Of a DNA stretch of 64,000 nucleotides, positions 1 through 12,755 are shown piece after piece. Position 1 is the stretch's first letter, and every line of letters begins with the position of its first letter. Under the pieces are notes generated by a model that worked only from the letters and a program-made list of their open reading frames with translations, had not been told where the DNA came from and did not search any database. Origin of the DNA: Erodium maritimum (Eukaryota; Streptophyta; Magnoliopsida; Geraniales; Geraniaceae); the NCBI GenBank assembly GCA_963921825.1, contig OY997589.1:41674638-41738637 (forward strand), given 5' to 3'. A program made the position numbers and the translations under genes.

Positions 1-179
1 GGTATGTTTCACCGTTTGCTTTCATTGAAGGTATTGAGAGCATCCCATTTCGCAAAACTATTGTTTGGGGGCTACTTTTTTCTGGGTTTTGTTTACTTGT
101 AGTTGCATGTGGAACATTTGGGTTTGTACAGTTTGTGAGATTTAGGATATATGAACAACGCAGAGAGCTTCAAACATAA
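1..179 (+). CDS. 3' end of a membrane protein gene (partial, unrecognised)
   Basis: An open frame (codons from base 3) enters from the left edge and ends at TAA 177-179, giving about 58 C-terminal residues. The tail has a short luminal or extracytosolic-looking part (begins YVSPFAFIEG), then a long hydrophobic stretch of about 25 residues (within TIVWGLLFSGF...GFVQFV) that should be one transmembrane helix, then a basic end (RFRIYEQRRELQT). This suggests a type I or polytopic membrane protein with a short cytosolic tail. I do not recognise the family. The leading bases GGTATG also resemble a 5' splice site, so the frame could instead be intronic. The uninterrupted frame, a plausible helix and AT-rich sequence after the stop favour real coding sequence. 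It is the only non-TE coding candidate besides NDPK1. Confidence 0.45.
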   Translation, partial: YVSPFAFIEGIESIPFRKTIVWGLLFSGFCLLVVACGTFGFVQFVRFRIYEQRRELQT

Positions 180-1456
180 GGAAGAAGGAGCAAAACCAAA
201 TTAGTTGCGAGATTTGATGAGTACAACATTTCGTTTCTCCAAATGTTGTAGAGCCCACCATTATTATTGTTCACAAAATCCAAAATCCAACACCTAAACA
301 GGCTTCTAACTATATTTGGAGGCATCATATTCTTCCTCGCTGTTGCTCAAACGAGTTGGATGAATCCTCCATCGTGTTCCCGATTGATGGAAAGGTCTAT
401 CCTTGAACAAGAAGAAACCCCTATGAAGAAGAAGAATAGACTCAAGGGTATTTTCGTCGTTCCAATTTGTTAGATGGATGTCGTTTAGATTTTTCATGGA
501 ACTCATAGTTTGTGGGGTATTGACCTTTTACAAGGTATGAACATGATAACAAGGTGACGACGAGTATATTTCTATACTTTTCCCTTTTAAAACTGTTATT
601 CTGCTCCTTTTTCAAATTTTTCCAAAAAAATACGAGTGGCATTATTGTCATTCAAACTCAAAAGACATTAAAATATTAAAAAAATGGCATTTTTATTCTT
701 TTTGAGTGAAAGGGAAAACTTTATTAAAATTTGAATGTAACCTAACAAAGAATAGTGAAAGAGAGGATCATCTAAAGACAATCATACACCTAATCCTCTA
801 AACATAACTGAGGCATAAACGATTATTTTGAAGTCTCTAAGTACTACTCGAAAAGTAAAAAAATCATAAAGCAGTAAAATCAATCGCGGCTCGACCTAAG
901 ACCAACCACAGGTGCCTAGATGCAGTTGGAACCTCCCTCGAGGCTCACTAGAAGTCTGGATAAAGTGCTTGACTTGGACAAGGATCACAATAATTGGTGG
1001 ATGAGGACGATTGTTAACAACCAATCGTGATGGGGCGAGACACTTCTCCTTCCTTACGTCCCGCTTCCCTGTTGGTGCCTCATTGGATTTAGTGAGGTTG
1101 TGTAGCAGAATTCACCTGATTGTGTGGGCTAACAAAGATACTTGACACTGAACCCCAGTTGGCTTCGGTGATAAGAATGACGCCCCAACCTTGGAATACA
1201 ACCATGCTGAGACCTGGAGACGAGGAGGAGAGAACCACCTCAACAAGCATGACTTCTCATAGGAACCAGACCATGAAACACACGGGGATCATGTGTGGTG
1301 GCCTAATTATTCAAGACAACGACATCGACGACGAAGAGGAAAACATCACGAGCATCATCTTGATGGTGAAGAACCTCGATGAGGGAAGAAGAAGCAGCGG
1401 TTAGGGTGGGTAGGGTTTTGTAGCTCTCAACCATAGTAGAGCGTGATACCAAGTAT
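180..1456. other. Probable 3' flank and unassigned sequence
   Basis: AT-rich sequence after the stop codon at 177-179, probably 3' UTR and spacer to about 650. Beyond that I see no convincing coding or repeat structure except at the right end. There, 1439-1451 reads as the complement of a TGGTATCA-type primer-binding site next to the minus-strand LTR remnant, and 880-1440 may be the remnant's internal sequence. The short open frames here (for example 1120-1404) have no recognisable domain. Confidence 0.3.
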
Positions 1457-1910
1457 TGTCTCCATTTTGCAGTTCGTCCAGCGGCAACCTGAGAGGGCGA
1501 CGAGTGTTGAGGTCGTTGCCAAGGTCGCCACCATCGTTGGGTGTGGTCATCAGCCTCACGGTTGATGGAGATATACTTTGGAACATGATTTGACTATGTG
1601 AGTATGGTCGAAGGTAGTGTAGTGGCGAGCGGTGGAGGAGCAAAGAGGTTTTATGGTTGGAGCGGTTCACCGGCACTGCGTAAGATGATGGATGGTGTGC
1701 GGTATATAGAGAGGGTAGAACCTGTTGGGGAGAACCATACCTATCACAAAGGACCATACAACATGAAGCCCATAATATATGCATTGACCACCACACTTGA
1801 CCCAAAAGACTAGCCTATCAGGTCATAAATCCAAAGTGTATATTAAGTCTTTCTTTATTCCTTAAGTATCTGATGTGGGACTCTTGACGCACATGTGGAC
1901 ACACCTAACA
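1457..1910 (-). mobile_element. Degraded copia-type LTR remnant
   Basis: Read on the minus strand this segment starts TGTTAGGTGTG and ends in ACA. About five bases later comes TGGTATCACGCTC, similar to the plant initiator-Met primer-binding site TGGTATCAGAGC. Such termini and site fit a 5' LTR of a Ty1/copia-like element whose interior would lie at lower coordinates. No second LTR and no gag-pol domain is visible. The exact 3' boundary of the LTR is uncertain. Confidence 0.4.
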
Positions 1911-2892
1911 GAACCTGAACATAAATTGTATACAAGGATGATGGCCAAAAGATCTCCCGAGGAAATATAGGAATGGGAAGGTTAGATGGTTGGGAGCTTG
2001 TGAAAGAGATCGCACGAGCATAATCACCGGAGGATCGACGACAACATTAAAATGGAAGGGAAGCAGAATTTGAAACCTAATAGAGAGCAATTTTCTCCAA
2101 CTGGAGTGCTTTTTTTTAGTAAAGTGCAACTTATATTCCTTTAAAAAGAGTTAGTACATGCATGAGGGACTTGACGGGACAAACACAATAACTCTGTAAC
2201 TACGTAAACGTCTAGGACGTTCTTTAACGAGGTGCCATCAAGGCTAACTAAAACATAAAGTAGATTAAACTTAAGAACTAAAAACCAAACAAAACATAAG
2301 AAAAACTGACGAACACTGCTCAAGGTAGGGCCCGAATACCGCCGGGTCTCCCGAGGGAGATGCTCTTCTTTCGCTATAGAATCGAACATGTGATCGTCAG
2401 TGGTGAAGGACAGACATGTTATCCTCCGGGGTTCCTTCCACTTGTCCCTGAGGCCTGCCGGTCGACTCATGGGGACTAGCAATGGCTGGGAACAACCCTC
2501 GCTTGATCTTCTCGAGGCTCGCCAACCGAGCCCCTCTTCATTCCTGGAACCTCTGTGGACTCCCCGATCGGACTAGACCAGGATGGTCCAGTCCGAGATG
2601 ACCCCCAAGCGTCGCCCAACAGCAAACCCAGAGCAAGGTCATGGGAAGTAGACGAAAACCCCTGGAAGAGAGTTCCATAGCCGGGAGAGCAGTAAAGGAC
2701 CCTTGGATGAGAAGGGATGGGGCCAACGTGTGAGGATGAGCGCCTGGACAGTAGAGAGGGACCGGAAGTCAGCTGGGAGATGTGACCGGACATCAATCGG
2801 GATAAAGAGGCTGGCGGCAGCTTCATGGAGGAAGGCGATGACATCATGGAGGAGGCTAGGGTTGAGGGGTCTCAAACCCTAGTAGAGAGATT
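1911..2892. other. Unassigned spacer, possible LINE-like debris
   Basis: No gene recognised. On the minus strand the part from about 2884 down to a short A-tract (complement of the T run at 2108-2117) looks like an old non-LTR element with a CCCTAG-rich 5' leader. I could not find a target-site duplication or a domain, so this is only a suggestion. The right edge (2885-2892, GAGAGATT) is the left TSD of the hAT element. Confidence 0.2.
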
Positions 2893-5800
2893 TAGGGATG
2901 ACAATCTGGACCGGTCCCAACGGGACCGAGTATTTTTATAAACGGGCCGGGCCGGGTCAATTTGACTGGGCTTTTAATTGGGGCTGAGCCGGGCTCGGGA
3001 TTGATAGTACCCGGCCTAGACACAGTCCGATAAGTTACTATATAAAAAAACTAAATATATTTCTTAATTATTACGTTTCTTATTTCTACCCTATATATGT
3101 ACAGTAACAACTGATTCATTGAATTGGTATTTTCTCTCTGCCGCTCCATTTTTTCTGGTTTACTTTCTCCTCTTACATACAGGTTTGTGAACTGTATGTA
3201 TTGTTAATGGTTATACACGCATGTTTTGTTACTTATATATATAGAGAGAGGGGTTAGTTCCTGTACAAATTATATATATAGTTGTATGAATATAATAATG
3301 AGTATGTATATATTATAATAATATTTTATACATATAAAGCATAATTATATTTGTAAATCGTGAGTGATTTTATGAATGTGTATATGTTATATAGTCATAT
3401 AGATATATACAATATGTTATGTTAATTTGTATATTTTGTTGTAATTATATATATAAATACTTATTTGTTGTATGATTATTTTATTTTCAGATTTATTCAA
3501 TATGGATTCTCAATTCAATTCTATTGATTTTTTTTTTAGTAAATTCAATTCTATTGATACTCCCGTGGTTGTGAGTAATAATGAAGCCTTGAATGCGGAT
3601 CAAGCGGTTAACTCACCAGTTCATAATACTGAAGATGTCGACCCTATCACAAATTCAGAGCCGGTTGTTACTAATAAGAGACAAAGATCCACGGTATAGG
3701 AGCATTTCGAAAGAGAAACGAGAAATAACAAGATATTGGCTATTTGTAATTACTGCAAAAAGGGACTATCAGGTGACACTAATCATGAAACAATTCATCT
3801 CAGTAGACATCTGAAACGGTGTCCACGATATAAGGTACCAGACATAAGTTAGGCGATCTTGGCAGGCGAAAGAAAGAATGACGGGAAATTTATTTTGAAC
3901 AACTATCAATTTGACCAAGATGCATGTAGAAAGGAGCTTGCTCATATGATTATCATGCACGAGTACCCTTTGTCAATGGTTGATCATCAGAAGTTTCGGG
4001 ACTTTATGAAAATGGCTCAACCATTGTTCCAAGTTCCGACTCGAAACACTTTAAAGACCGATCTCCTGGATATCTAAAAGCATGAGAAGGATGATGCGAT
4101 GAAGAAGATACAAAGAAATGAAAGCAGAATTGCACTGACTGCAGATATGTGGACGACAAATAGTCAAAGAAAAGGTTTCATGGTAGTTACGGTGCATTAC
4201 ATTGACAACGATTGGAAGATGCAGAGTAGAATTATCAGGTATTGTATTTCAAAATTGTTTGCATTATATTTTATTTCATAATTCATGTCATGTTTTAAAT
4301 TTTTATACTTGTACTTGTTGTGTTTAGGTTCAAATATGTGTCTTGTCCACACACTGCTGATGTTCTTGCTAATATGTTGTTTGACTGTATGCTTGATTGG
4401 AACTTGGATAGAAAATTATCTACATTGACGGTAGATAATTGCACATCTAATGATGCAATTGTTAGAATTTTGTTGGAAAACCTTCCTTCTAGCTCAGTTT
4501 TACTAGATGGAAAGCTATTGCTCATGGGATGTTGTGCTCATATTCTTGATTTGATTGTGCAAGATGGTTTATCCATTATTAAAGAAAGTATTAAGAAAGT
4601 AAATGAAACAATTGCTTATTGGAGTTCACCCCCCCCCTAAAAGAGTACAAAAGTTTGAGGAAACCAAGAATCAGCTGGAGATTAAGTGTGGTAAAAAATT
4701 AGCTCTTGATTGCAAGACACAATGGAACTCTACTTATTAAATGTTGAAGGTTTCCTTATAGTATAAGGAAGTCTTGAAGAGATTGGAAATTCGGGAGGAG
4801 ATGTTTAAGTGTTGTCCAACATATGAGGAATGGGAGGTTGCTGAAGAAGTATGTGAGAAGCTAAGTATTTTTTATGAGGTGACTGAGGCGTTCTCTGGTA
4901 GTAAGTATCCGACCGCGAACATATTTTTTCCTCATACGTGCTCTATTAAGTTTTCATTGCTTTCATGGAAAACATCTTCACGTGAAATTATAAAGTTTAT
5001 GACATTGAGCATGAATCAGAAATTCGACAAGTATTAGCATAACATACATGGGAGTATGTCTATTGCTATTGTTTTAGATCCAAGATTCAAGATTCTACTG
5101 TTCGAAGCCTACTTCCCTAGGCTTTATGGCAATGCATCTGCTATAGAGATTGAGAAAGTGAGAACATTATGTTTGAAGCTCGTTGAAGAATATAACTGTA
5201 GAGAATCAAAAACAGTTGGACAACAGTATAATATGATGCAAAGCTGTCCTGGAGAGGCTTCAGATACATCAAATGTAAGGTTGGACTGGACTATCTTCGA
5301 GTCATATGTAAGTGGGGCAAAGAAGGGGTTTTCTAGATCAGAATTGGCCTACTTTGCAAAAAATAGCTAGAGATGTTCTAGCTATTCCGATTTCAACTGT
5401 AGCTTCTGAATCAACATTTAGTTTTGGAGGTAGAAAGGTCACCCACAACGTCATAGGCTTCATTAAGAGACTTTAGAGGCACTTATGTGTTCTCAAAGTT
5501 GGTTATGGAAGGATGATATATGAGGTAAATAAAATATTTTATGCAATCTACTTAATTTAAATTATTATTTATAGCTAATTTATAACTAATATTTATTTAA
5601 TCCTCTAATGTGTGTTTGCAGGGACATGCTCTAAAGAGAAGGATGCATATTGGCAACTCTTTGATTATGATGAAGATGATGAGATATATTATAAACATTT
5701 TAATGACATGCAAGCTAATTTATCGTTAAATTATTTTTATATCTTATATTTCTTGTTTTAATTCAGGAAAATACCATGGTCGATGTTGATGAGAATACTT

Positions 5801-6225
5801 GAACTTTGATGATTGGAAATGAGAAGGAGAGGAGACTTGATTAATTATGTATGGATAATTAGATTTGATTTTGGTTTATTAGTCATTAGAATAAAAACTT
5901 TGGAAGTGATTAGTTTTGGTTTGATGTTACTTGTTTTACTTGTCCGAAATGATGAGATTATGTGTTTCATATAAATATATGAAACTTTTACGCATCATAT
6001 ATACATCATTTATCAATATAAATTGAGTAGTGAAATAAAATTATGGTGTCCTGAAAGGAAAAAAAATACAACTCTTATATTGGGCGGATATGGTAATACT
6101 CGACCCGATCGGGCCACAGGTGGGCCAATATCGGGTCCCGGGCGGGCTCAGGCCACATGTAGGGAAATCGGGCTGGGTGCAAGTATCACAAAAACCGGCC
6201 CAGACCCGGCCCATTGCCATCCCCA
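2893..6225 (+). mobile_element. hAT DNA transposon, complete but inactive
   Basis: The left end TAGGGATGACAAT and the right end ATTGCCATCCCCA form imperfect terminal inverted repeats. They are flanked by an exact 8-bp duplication GAGAGATT (2885-2892 and 6226-6233), the size typical of hAT elements. Subterminal regions on both sides are rich in GGGCCGGG/CCCGG motifs, as in many plant hAT elements. The interior carries a broken transposase. Length is 3333 bp. The element is a remnant: its coding part has stops and frameshifts. Confidence 0.9.
3502..5523 (+). pseudogene. hAT-family transposase pseudogene
   Basis: Fragments in hAT order are visible. An N-terminal leader starts at ATG 3502. A BED-type zinc finger follows at about 3699-3850 (CNYC and HLKRC), preceded by an in-frame TAG. 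Next come the catalytic region with TADMWTTNSQRKGF (4140-4175) and LTVDNCTSNDAI (about 4425-4460), and a C-terminal dimerisation region with STVASESTFSFGG (about 5395-5430). The end is EALMCSQSWLWKDD with stop 5521-5523. The Asp, Asp and Glu positions expected for hAT catalysis are recognisable. A likely intron lies near 4238-4327. Breaks include stops at about 3697, 3850, 4074 and 4738 and a frameshift at the C-run near 4630. A transcript could read on into about 5621 as another exon. It cannot make an active enzyme as it stands. Confidence 0.85.
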
Positions 6226-7030
6226 GAGAGATTTTTTATGAAAAGGAGCTCCAATTAGAATGGTTAAATTACTTAATAAAATCTATATTATATAAAAGAG
6301 AATGACTCTGTGTTACAAGCGCCCCCTCCGGAATAAATAGTCACAGCACACGCGTTCTACTCTCAAGTACTCGCTGTTTTCTTTTTATCTGCTTCCTAAT
6401 CAGATACGATCTCTCATTCTTATCCCTTTTTTGGTCGATATTCCCCAATGAATGACATCAGTTGCTACATATGAAACTCTCAAACCTAGAACATCAATTG
6501 TGTTCGCGCTAGAGGAAACCATGACTGTGAACACAGTGGGGCTATTTACATCAACACATGTTTGCTTTCCTTTTTCTCCAATTACATCCTTCCTTTCTTT
6601 TTTCCATGCTTATAATTCTCTTGTGCATCGATAGATGGTCTTCAATCAACCTTCATTTTTTTCATGTTTTGTTTTGATTGATATTTTTCTGTCTGTTTCT
6701 TCTTCGCTGATGTCCTGCGAAGTGGTTCCAATGATTCCCGAATTCACAGGGAATGTTTGGGAGTCTAGGAGAACCAGTCTTGGGATTCAAGGTAGATGTT
6801 CCAAGTCGGCGAGACAAAGGGTATAGAAGAACAGGGTAGATGTTCCAAGTCGCCGGAATAAGAGTGTTCCAAGTCGCCGGAATAAGAGTGGCGCAGAAGT
6901 TGTGTTGTTCGTCCAAAACGCAGAGTTGCATTTTTTGAAAGAGGAACAGTGATCGGTTTTTGAGAAAAAAAGAAAACAAAACGCACTGCGGAAGCGTTAA
7001 GGGGAAAATAATTGGTTTAAGAGTAGAATT

Positions 7031-7194
7031 GCTCTGATACCATGACAGAGTTTAAACCTTGATGATATTATTGATGTATCAATATACATATATAGGTAGT
7101 TATAGATAAACCCAAAATATTCAAACAATACAAGTATATTATTAGTTTAATATTTAAATTCTATGTACTAGGATAATAAGTGATATCTCTAACA
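7031..7194 (-). mobile_element. Short copia-type LTR with primer-binding site
   Basis: On the minus strand: a 152-bp LTR from TGTTAGAGATATC to ACTCTGTCA (7194 down to 7043), immediately followed by TGGTATCAGAGC (7042-7031), complementary to initiator-Met tRNA. The leader beyond it (to about 6970) contains CGCTTCCGCAG, common downstream of such sites. No 3' LTR and no pol are visible, so this is the 5' end of a truncated element lying in the Helitron. Its LTR length is close to that of the 160-bp LTRs at 39068 and 46236. Confidence 0.7.
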
Positions 7195-9318
7195 GTTGTT
7201 ATGCTTTATCAATTAGGCATCCTCTGATGGTTATTGACATCGCATATGGATATTCGATCATCTTCAACCTGCAAAATCCATAGGTAAATCTTTTTCTTCT
7301 TTATGACCAATGATAGTATTAAAATGCATGTAGCTTTTACCAAGTCCTGTACACAAGGTTTTCACACAATAGAGTGTCCTATATTCAACATAGAGGTGAA
7401 GTTGGGACGAAAACTTCCATGATTTGATGTCGACAAGTATAATCCTGATTAAACAATATGAAAATAAGGAAGGTTGTGTTTCTTCATAACTTCTGATATT
7501 AATTTTGGGTTTTCATTATATTTTAAAAAATATAATAATAAAAAACAGTGAAGAAAGTGTAAATAGATGTGTTAAACATATTTGATTTGGCATAAAAACA
7601 ATATAAAAAAAGCAGTGAAGGAAGTACTATCCTAAAAATGATAATAACATGATTAGGCAGCATTTTTACTGATTTGGTTTTATGTTCTCACCATGAATTT
7701 TAGTTTTGATTAATTCTACTTATTTGTTTGCAAAGCTGCTTCTATATCTTCTAGGTTCTGAAAATCATGAAGGAGGAGTTTAACAACCAAGAGGATCATT
7801 TACAACATTTTCGCCTCGGTTAAGTTCATATAAAAATAGTTGACTTTCTTCTCAAGCGAGAAAAGGATGGGAATTTTTCGGTACTGTCTGTATTTTTGGT
7901 GTCATTTGTAATGCACATATATTCTTTGGTTCTCATAATGTTTTGCAAAGTAATTACTGACATCAATATGTTCAAATTGGTAAATATACAAATTGCAAGT
8001 GCTGAGATACCTTTACCATCCAAGCCACACTGGAATGTATAAATGAGATTAGTAGAAAATTTTGAGATACCGATTCTTATATCATCCAAGCCATACTAGG
8101 TTGTATAAATGACATTAGTGATAATAATGTTTTCTATGTAATAACCATAAATGTAAGTGTTATGTTGGTCTCTTAGTTCTTATGAAATGGTAAGTTTGTA
8201 TATAATATTAACTAACTTTTAAATTTTGTTTGATGATGCTTCATTCAGACTTTAATTTTATTTATCTATTTACAAAGCATTGTCACTCAGAGAATTAGCT
8301 ACTTTTAGAAGTTGTGAAGAGTTCCATAAAGGAGTAGGTAAGATATTGTCTTTTGCATGTTGTTATAATCATTCCATCAAGTTTTGTTTCAAATGCCTAA
8401 TTCAGTAAAAGTGTTACCATTGTAAATTGAGGTGTACATAACGTGTGCTAAATTGCATTAGGTGATTGTATAATATTCTTAATTTAACTAGCATATGGTT
8501 AGTTAAGTGTGTACTGTGAAATCAATTTATTTGTCTTGTGCCTTTTAAAATTAGTATTTTATTTGAGTAGTTATTTCTGATACAACAGATTTAAGATGCT
8601 AAATTAAAGGGAACAAGAGCTGATGAAACGCCTTTACAAGAGATCAAGCTTAGGACTTGGAGCTAATTAGGTGCTGAAAAACGATCCAGGAGATCAATTC
8701 CTGGAACAAGAGTTGATATTCTTTTATAGTCCTCCGACTATAAAAGAGAGTAGGGACAAGCTAAAGAGCTGAATCTTAGTGAGAACCAATTCCTCCAGAT
8801 CAATACATTAAAGATTGCCATCAAAGAAAAAGGACCCTCATGAATATGTATATGATGTTGTTTGTTAATATGTTTTTAAAATCCCTCATCAGTGTGTATA
8901 TGGTGATGTTTGTGAGTTTGTTCTTGACCCATGTTTTCTTCATTGTATTGATATTAGATATTTGGTGTAGAAATATTTCACCTAATTATCTACCATTTAT
9001 TGTTCATGGTTTTATTTCTATCCATATTAATTTTCTCTTCTTATTTGATCTCATGCTAACTTCATCTTCTCATTCGTAAACCATAGAGTTTTTTGGAAAA
9101 TCGATCGATCACTTTTGTAGGCTGAACAATAGGGGTAGATTTTCTTCTTCAACAATATAAGTGTAAATTTGGTTTATATATTTTTCCTCATAGGATGTCA
9201 TTGACATTATGACTTTTCAAGATATTGTCCAAGCTAATTTAGTGAGCATTTTTTTCCAGAAAGATATATGGAATCCTTGATGATGCAAGTTAAAACATTC
9301 TTATACGGATGGGGAACA
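7195..9318. other. Interior of Helitron, no identified gene
   Basis: About 2.1 kb of AT-rich sequence. Possible exon-like patches are at 7756-7820, 8275-8340 and 8590-8850, separated by T-rich intron-like sequence. None was recognised as a known domain. An ORF at 8840-9079 is hydrophobic low-complexity sequence and is not a credible gene. Confidence 0.3.
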
Positions 9319-10121
9319 ATAGGTTGAGCATTTTTTTTTGATCAGCAATTTTTGTTTTTTATAACCCTAGCTTTCGAAATGAAATGCTTAGGCAAGGGAT
9401 AAACCCTCAAAATTACAACAGACACAGTTAGTCTAACTGTTCTTTACACCCAATGTCTACCTAACAGACATTAAAACCTTTGTCACAATTCTTCCCACCT
9501 TACAAGAGACATCAAAGTCTAAACAGCCTAAACAGCACAGCAGAGTTAAAATTCTACCCCCACCAGTATCAAAAACCTTGTAACAGGTAATACCATAGTT
9601 CTTGAAGTTATGTTCTAACCAAACCAGTCTCAAGTTGTTGCACACAATCCTAGCAGTACCAACTTATTTTGTTTTGACCTTCAGCAGCATACAAGACACC
9701 AAAACAATGCAGGATAATACAGGGCCAGTGAGGTGTTAACCTTTTTTATCAACAGATGATACATCATTCTCACAAGTCTTGAGTAGTGTAATCTTCCAAA
9801 CACAGAACCACCTTCAGCATTGCACCCAAAAAAGAACTGCAACCTGCACCAGTCAAAAGCTATAGATGCCCAAGGATGAAGCCTGTCTACTGTACCAACC
9901 AGGAAATACAAACCAAAATAAACAAAACACTCAGCCTAAGAAAGGATACTTCTACCCTCACACTACAAACACACCAAGCCACAAATCATAAACCCCCACT
10001 CCCACAGCAGAAGCACTGCACATCTACCCCAATGAAGAGAAAACGGACCTTACCAAGAGCCTCACAACACTCCCCAAGTAAACCCACCCAACCGTTCCCC
10101 AAGCCCCCCGAAGCACCAAGG

Positions 10122-10826
10122 TTACCTCAACAGCCTATTAGGAACTCTGAAACTACAATTATGAGGATTGATCACCCAATCCAGAAAATAGAAGGATTGC
10201 TTTTTCTTGAATTTAGCCCACAGTAGCTGGTATGACATGTTCTGAATTTGCTGCAAAACTTCATGAGGATGATCAAAGGAATTTCTAAAGATTAGTTTGT
10301 TTCTACAGAGCCAGATCTTCCACAATGCTATAGAGACAGTCAAACTCCAATGTGAGCTCTTGAAGTGTGCCTCTAAGTCCTTCCAAGACAAAAACCAGTC
10401 TTTGATGTTTTCATTACAAGCTGTAGGTAAACCCCACCATTCCAAGCAGAGAGACCATATAGTCCAAGGAACCTGACAGCCAATGAGAAGATGATCCAAG
10501 TCCTCAGGTTCCTCTTGGCAGAATGGACACCAGATATTGTTGTTGTAAATTCCTCTAGCCAATAAGAAGCATTTAGTTGGTAATGCTTGCATACAAATGA
10601 GCCAAACAAAAGCTGCTACCTTGGGAGGAAGGATTGGATCCCAAAGTAAGTCAGGCCAATTAAGATTGAGGGTTTGCTCCTCATCTAATGCTTGATACAT
10701 TCTCTGCACTGTGAACCCCCTTTGATCCAGCTTCCAAGACACCTGATCCTCACCATCTACTAATTGGGGGAAGTTATTTAACAATTGAGATAGGATTACT
10801 AATTGATCCACTTCCCAGCCTCTCAA
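10122..10826 (-). pseudogene. LINE ORF2 part 3: C-terminal zf-RVT region
   Basis: The open frame after the TAA at about 10857 carries the zinc-binding region that follows reverse transcriptase in plant L1 elements (WDPILPPKVAAFVWL, CPFCQEEPEDLDHLLIGC, WSLCLEWWG). The pattern is CxxC...HxxxxC. It ends in a natural-looking stop near 10122. The remaining 0.8 kb to the A-tail is 3' UTR with no further domain. Confidence 0.88.
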
Positions 10827-10856
10827 ATCTCTTCTGAAAATTAATAACCATTCTCC

Positions 10857-12701
10857 TTAAAGACTGAATTGAGCTATACTGTCCTTCTTCTGGATGCTTA
10901 AATGATATAGTTTCTGAAACATGCTCTTTAGAGGGATGTCAGTCAACCAAACATCCTCCCAAAAATAAACAAAGTTGCCTGAGATCACTGTCCATTGAAT
11001 ACCATTTGCTCCAAAGGCATTTGCAAATTTAGGACAAGTTAGTAGTGCCTCAACATGCCTGAGAAGGCACTGACCATTACTAAGGATAAATTTTGAGAGA
11101 TCCCAAGAGTTTGGATCCCATCCATATTTGGAGCACAATAATCTTTTCCACAGGGAATCCTTCTCCAATGCAAATCTCCACCACCATCTTGCCAACAAAG
11201 CCATATTCATGATGTTCAACCTTTTAATTCCCAAACCTCCTTCTGATTTTGGTCTGCACACTTTATCCCATGCCACTTTATGCAGACCTTTTCTGTTGCT
11301 AGTACCATTCCAAAGAAATCTTCTTTGCCACATTTCCATTTCCACTATGACACCCTTTGGAGCCTTGTAAAGGGACATGTAATACAATGGTAAAGAACTG
11401 AGAGATGATTTAATGAGTGTGATCCTCCCTCCAAAGGATTTTGCTTTGTTTTTCCATAGGCTCAGCTTTGCTTTAAACTTTCTAATAACAGGCTCCCAAG
11501 TTTTCTTTCTTCTAGGGTTGGCCCCAAGTTGAAATCCCAAATAATCAAAGGGTAATTGAATTGAGCTGCAACCAAGAATATATGTGACCTCCTCTTCTGT
11601 GATTGATGCAGGGTTGAGCAAAAGCACCTTGGATTTTTGGAAATTTATCTTCAGACCAGTGGCTTCTTGTAAACACTTGAGTATATGCTTTAAATTTATG
11701 ACTTTTTGTTTCCCAGCTTGTATGAAAATCAAGGTGTCATCTGCAAATTGTAGATGAGAGATCTCAGGACCACTTGCACTGCACTGAACACCTTTGAACA
11801 TTCCTTCCAGAATTCCTTTGGACATAAGTTGATGTAGGCTTTCTGCAATCAAGGAAAATAGTAAAAGGGATAATGAACATCCTTGCCTCAAGCCTCTTTC
11901 CAAGGGAAAATCACCAGTAGGAGAACCATTGACCAATACTGAGGACCAAGCCTGCACACATTCAGAGATCCAAGATATCCATAGTGATCCAAAACCCATT
12001 ATTTTCAATAAATGTAATAGAGCATCCCAATGTATATGATCATATGCCTTTTCAAAGTCAATTTTGAATACAATGGTCTCCTGGCCAGTTTGTTTAATAT
12101 AATGAATGAGTTCAGAGGCAATAAGTACTCCATCCATAATTTTTCTCCCAGCTATAAAACTTGTCTGCACATCATGAACCAGCCCATTCATCAAAGGCTT
12201 CAACCTTGCTGCAAGTAGTTTGGATATGATCTTGTAGGCACTGTGGATCGGACTGATTGGCCTATAATCATCCCAAGTTTCAGGAGAGTTGGTTTTTGGT
12301 ATGAGTGTAATGAAGGATGAGTTCAATCCTTTCCCCAAATGACCCCCTTCATGAAAGTGTTGTACAAACTGCATAATGCCCACTTTAATGATCTCCCAAC
12401 AAGATTGGTAAAACTTGAATGAGAAACCATCAGGGCCTGGGGATTTCTCCCCATTACAAGACCTGATTGCCTTCAAAATCTCATCTTCCTCAAAGGGAGA
12501 CTCCAAATTGTCTGCTTGAACTGTAGAAATAGTGAGGAAAGGTAATGTTTCAAGATTAATACACACCTCTTTCCTTTTTCTGAATGTATTGGCAAAATGA
12601 GTCTTGGCTAGCTCCTTGATCTCCACTGGATTGACCACTGATCTCCTACCCTCTAAAATTGCACTGATCTTCCTACTGGTAAATTTGTAATTGGCAATCA
12701 A
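10857..12701 (-). pseudogene. LINE ORF2 part 2: reverse transcriptase
   Basis: Same reading frame as the endonuclease, continuing after the TAG near 12757. Reverse transcriptase motifs appear in order: SPGPDGFSFKFYQ, LIPKTNSPETWDDYRPIS, KIDFEKAYDHIHW, LRQGCSLSLLLF, the catalytic HLQFADD (about residue 318 of this part), and LKINFQKSK. The catalytic aspartates are intact. It ends at a TAA at about 10857, again a nonsense change within a conserved region. The 614-residue open part includes the whole palm and thumb, so the lesions are recent compared with those in the hAT element. Confidence 0.92.
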
Positions 12702-12755
12702 ATGGAAAAATTTAGAGCTTCTATCACCCTCATTAGACCACTTAAGTCTGGCCTT

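Noticed and set aside
8840-9079. Hydrophobic ORF of 79 codons in the Helitron
   Set aside because: Low-complexity T-rich sequence that by chance encodes Leu/Phe/Val. No homologue was recognised and there is no gene context.
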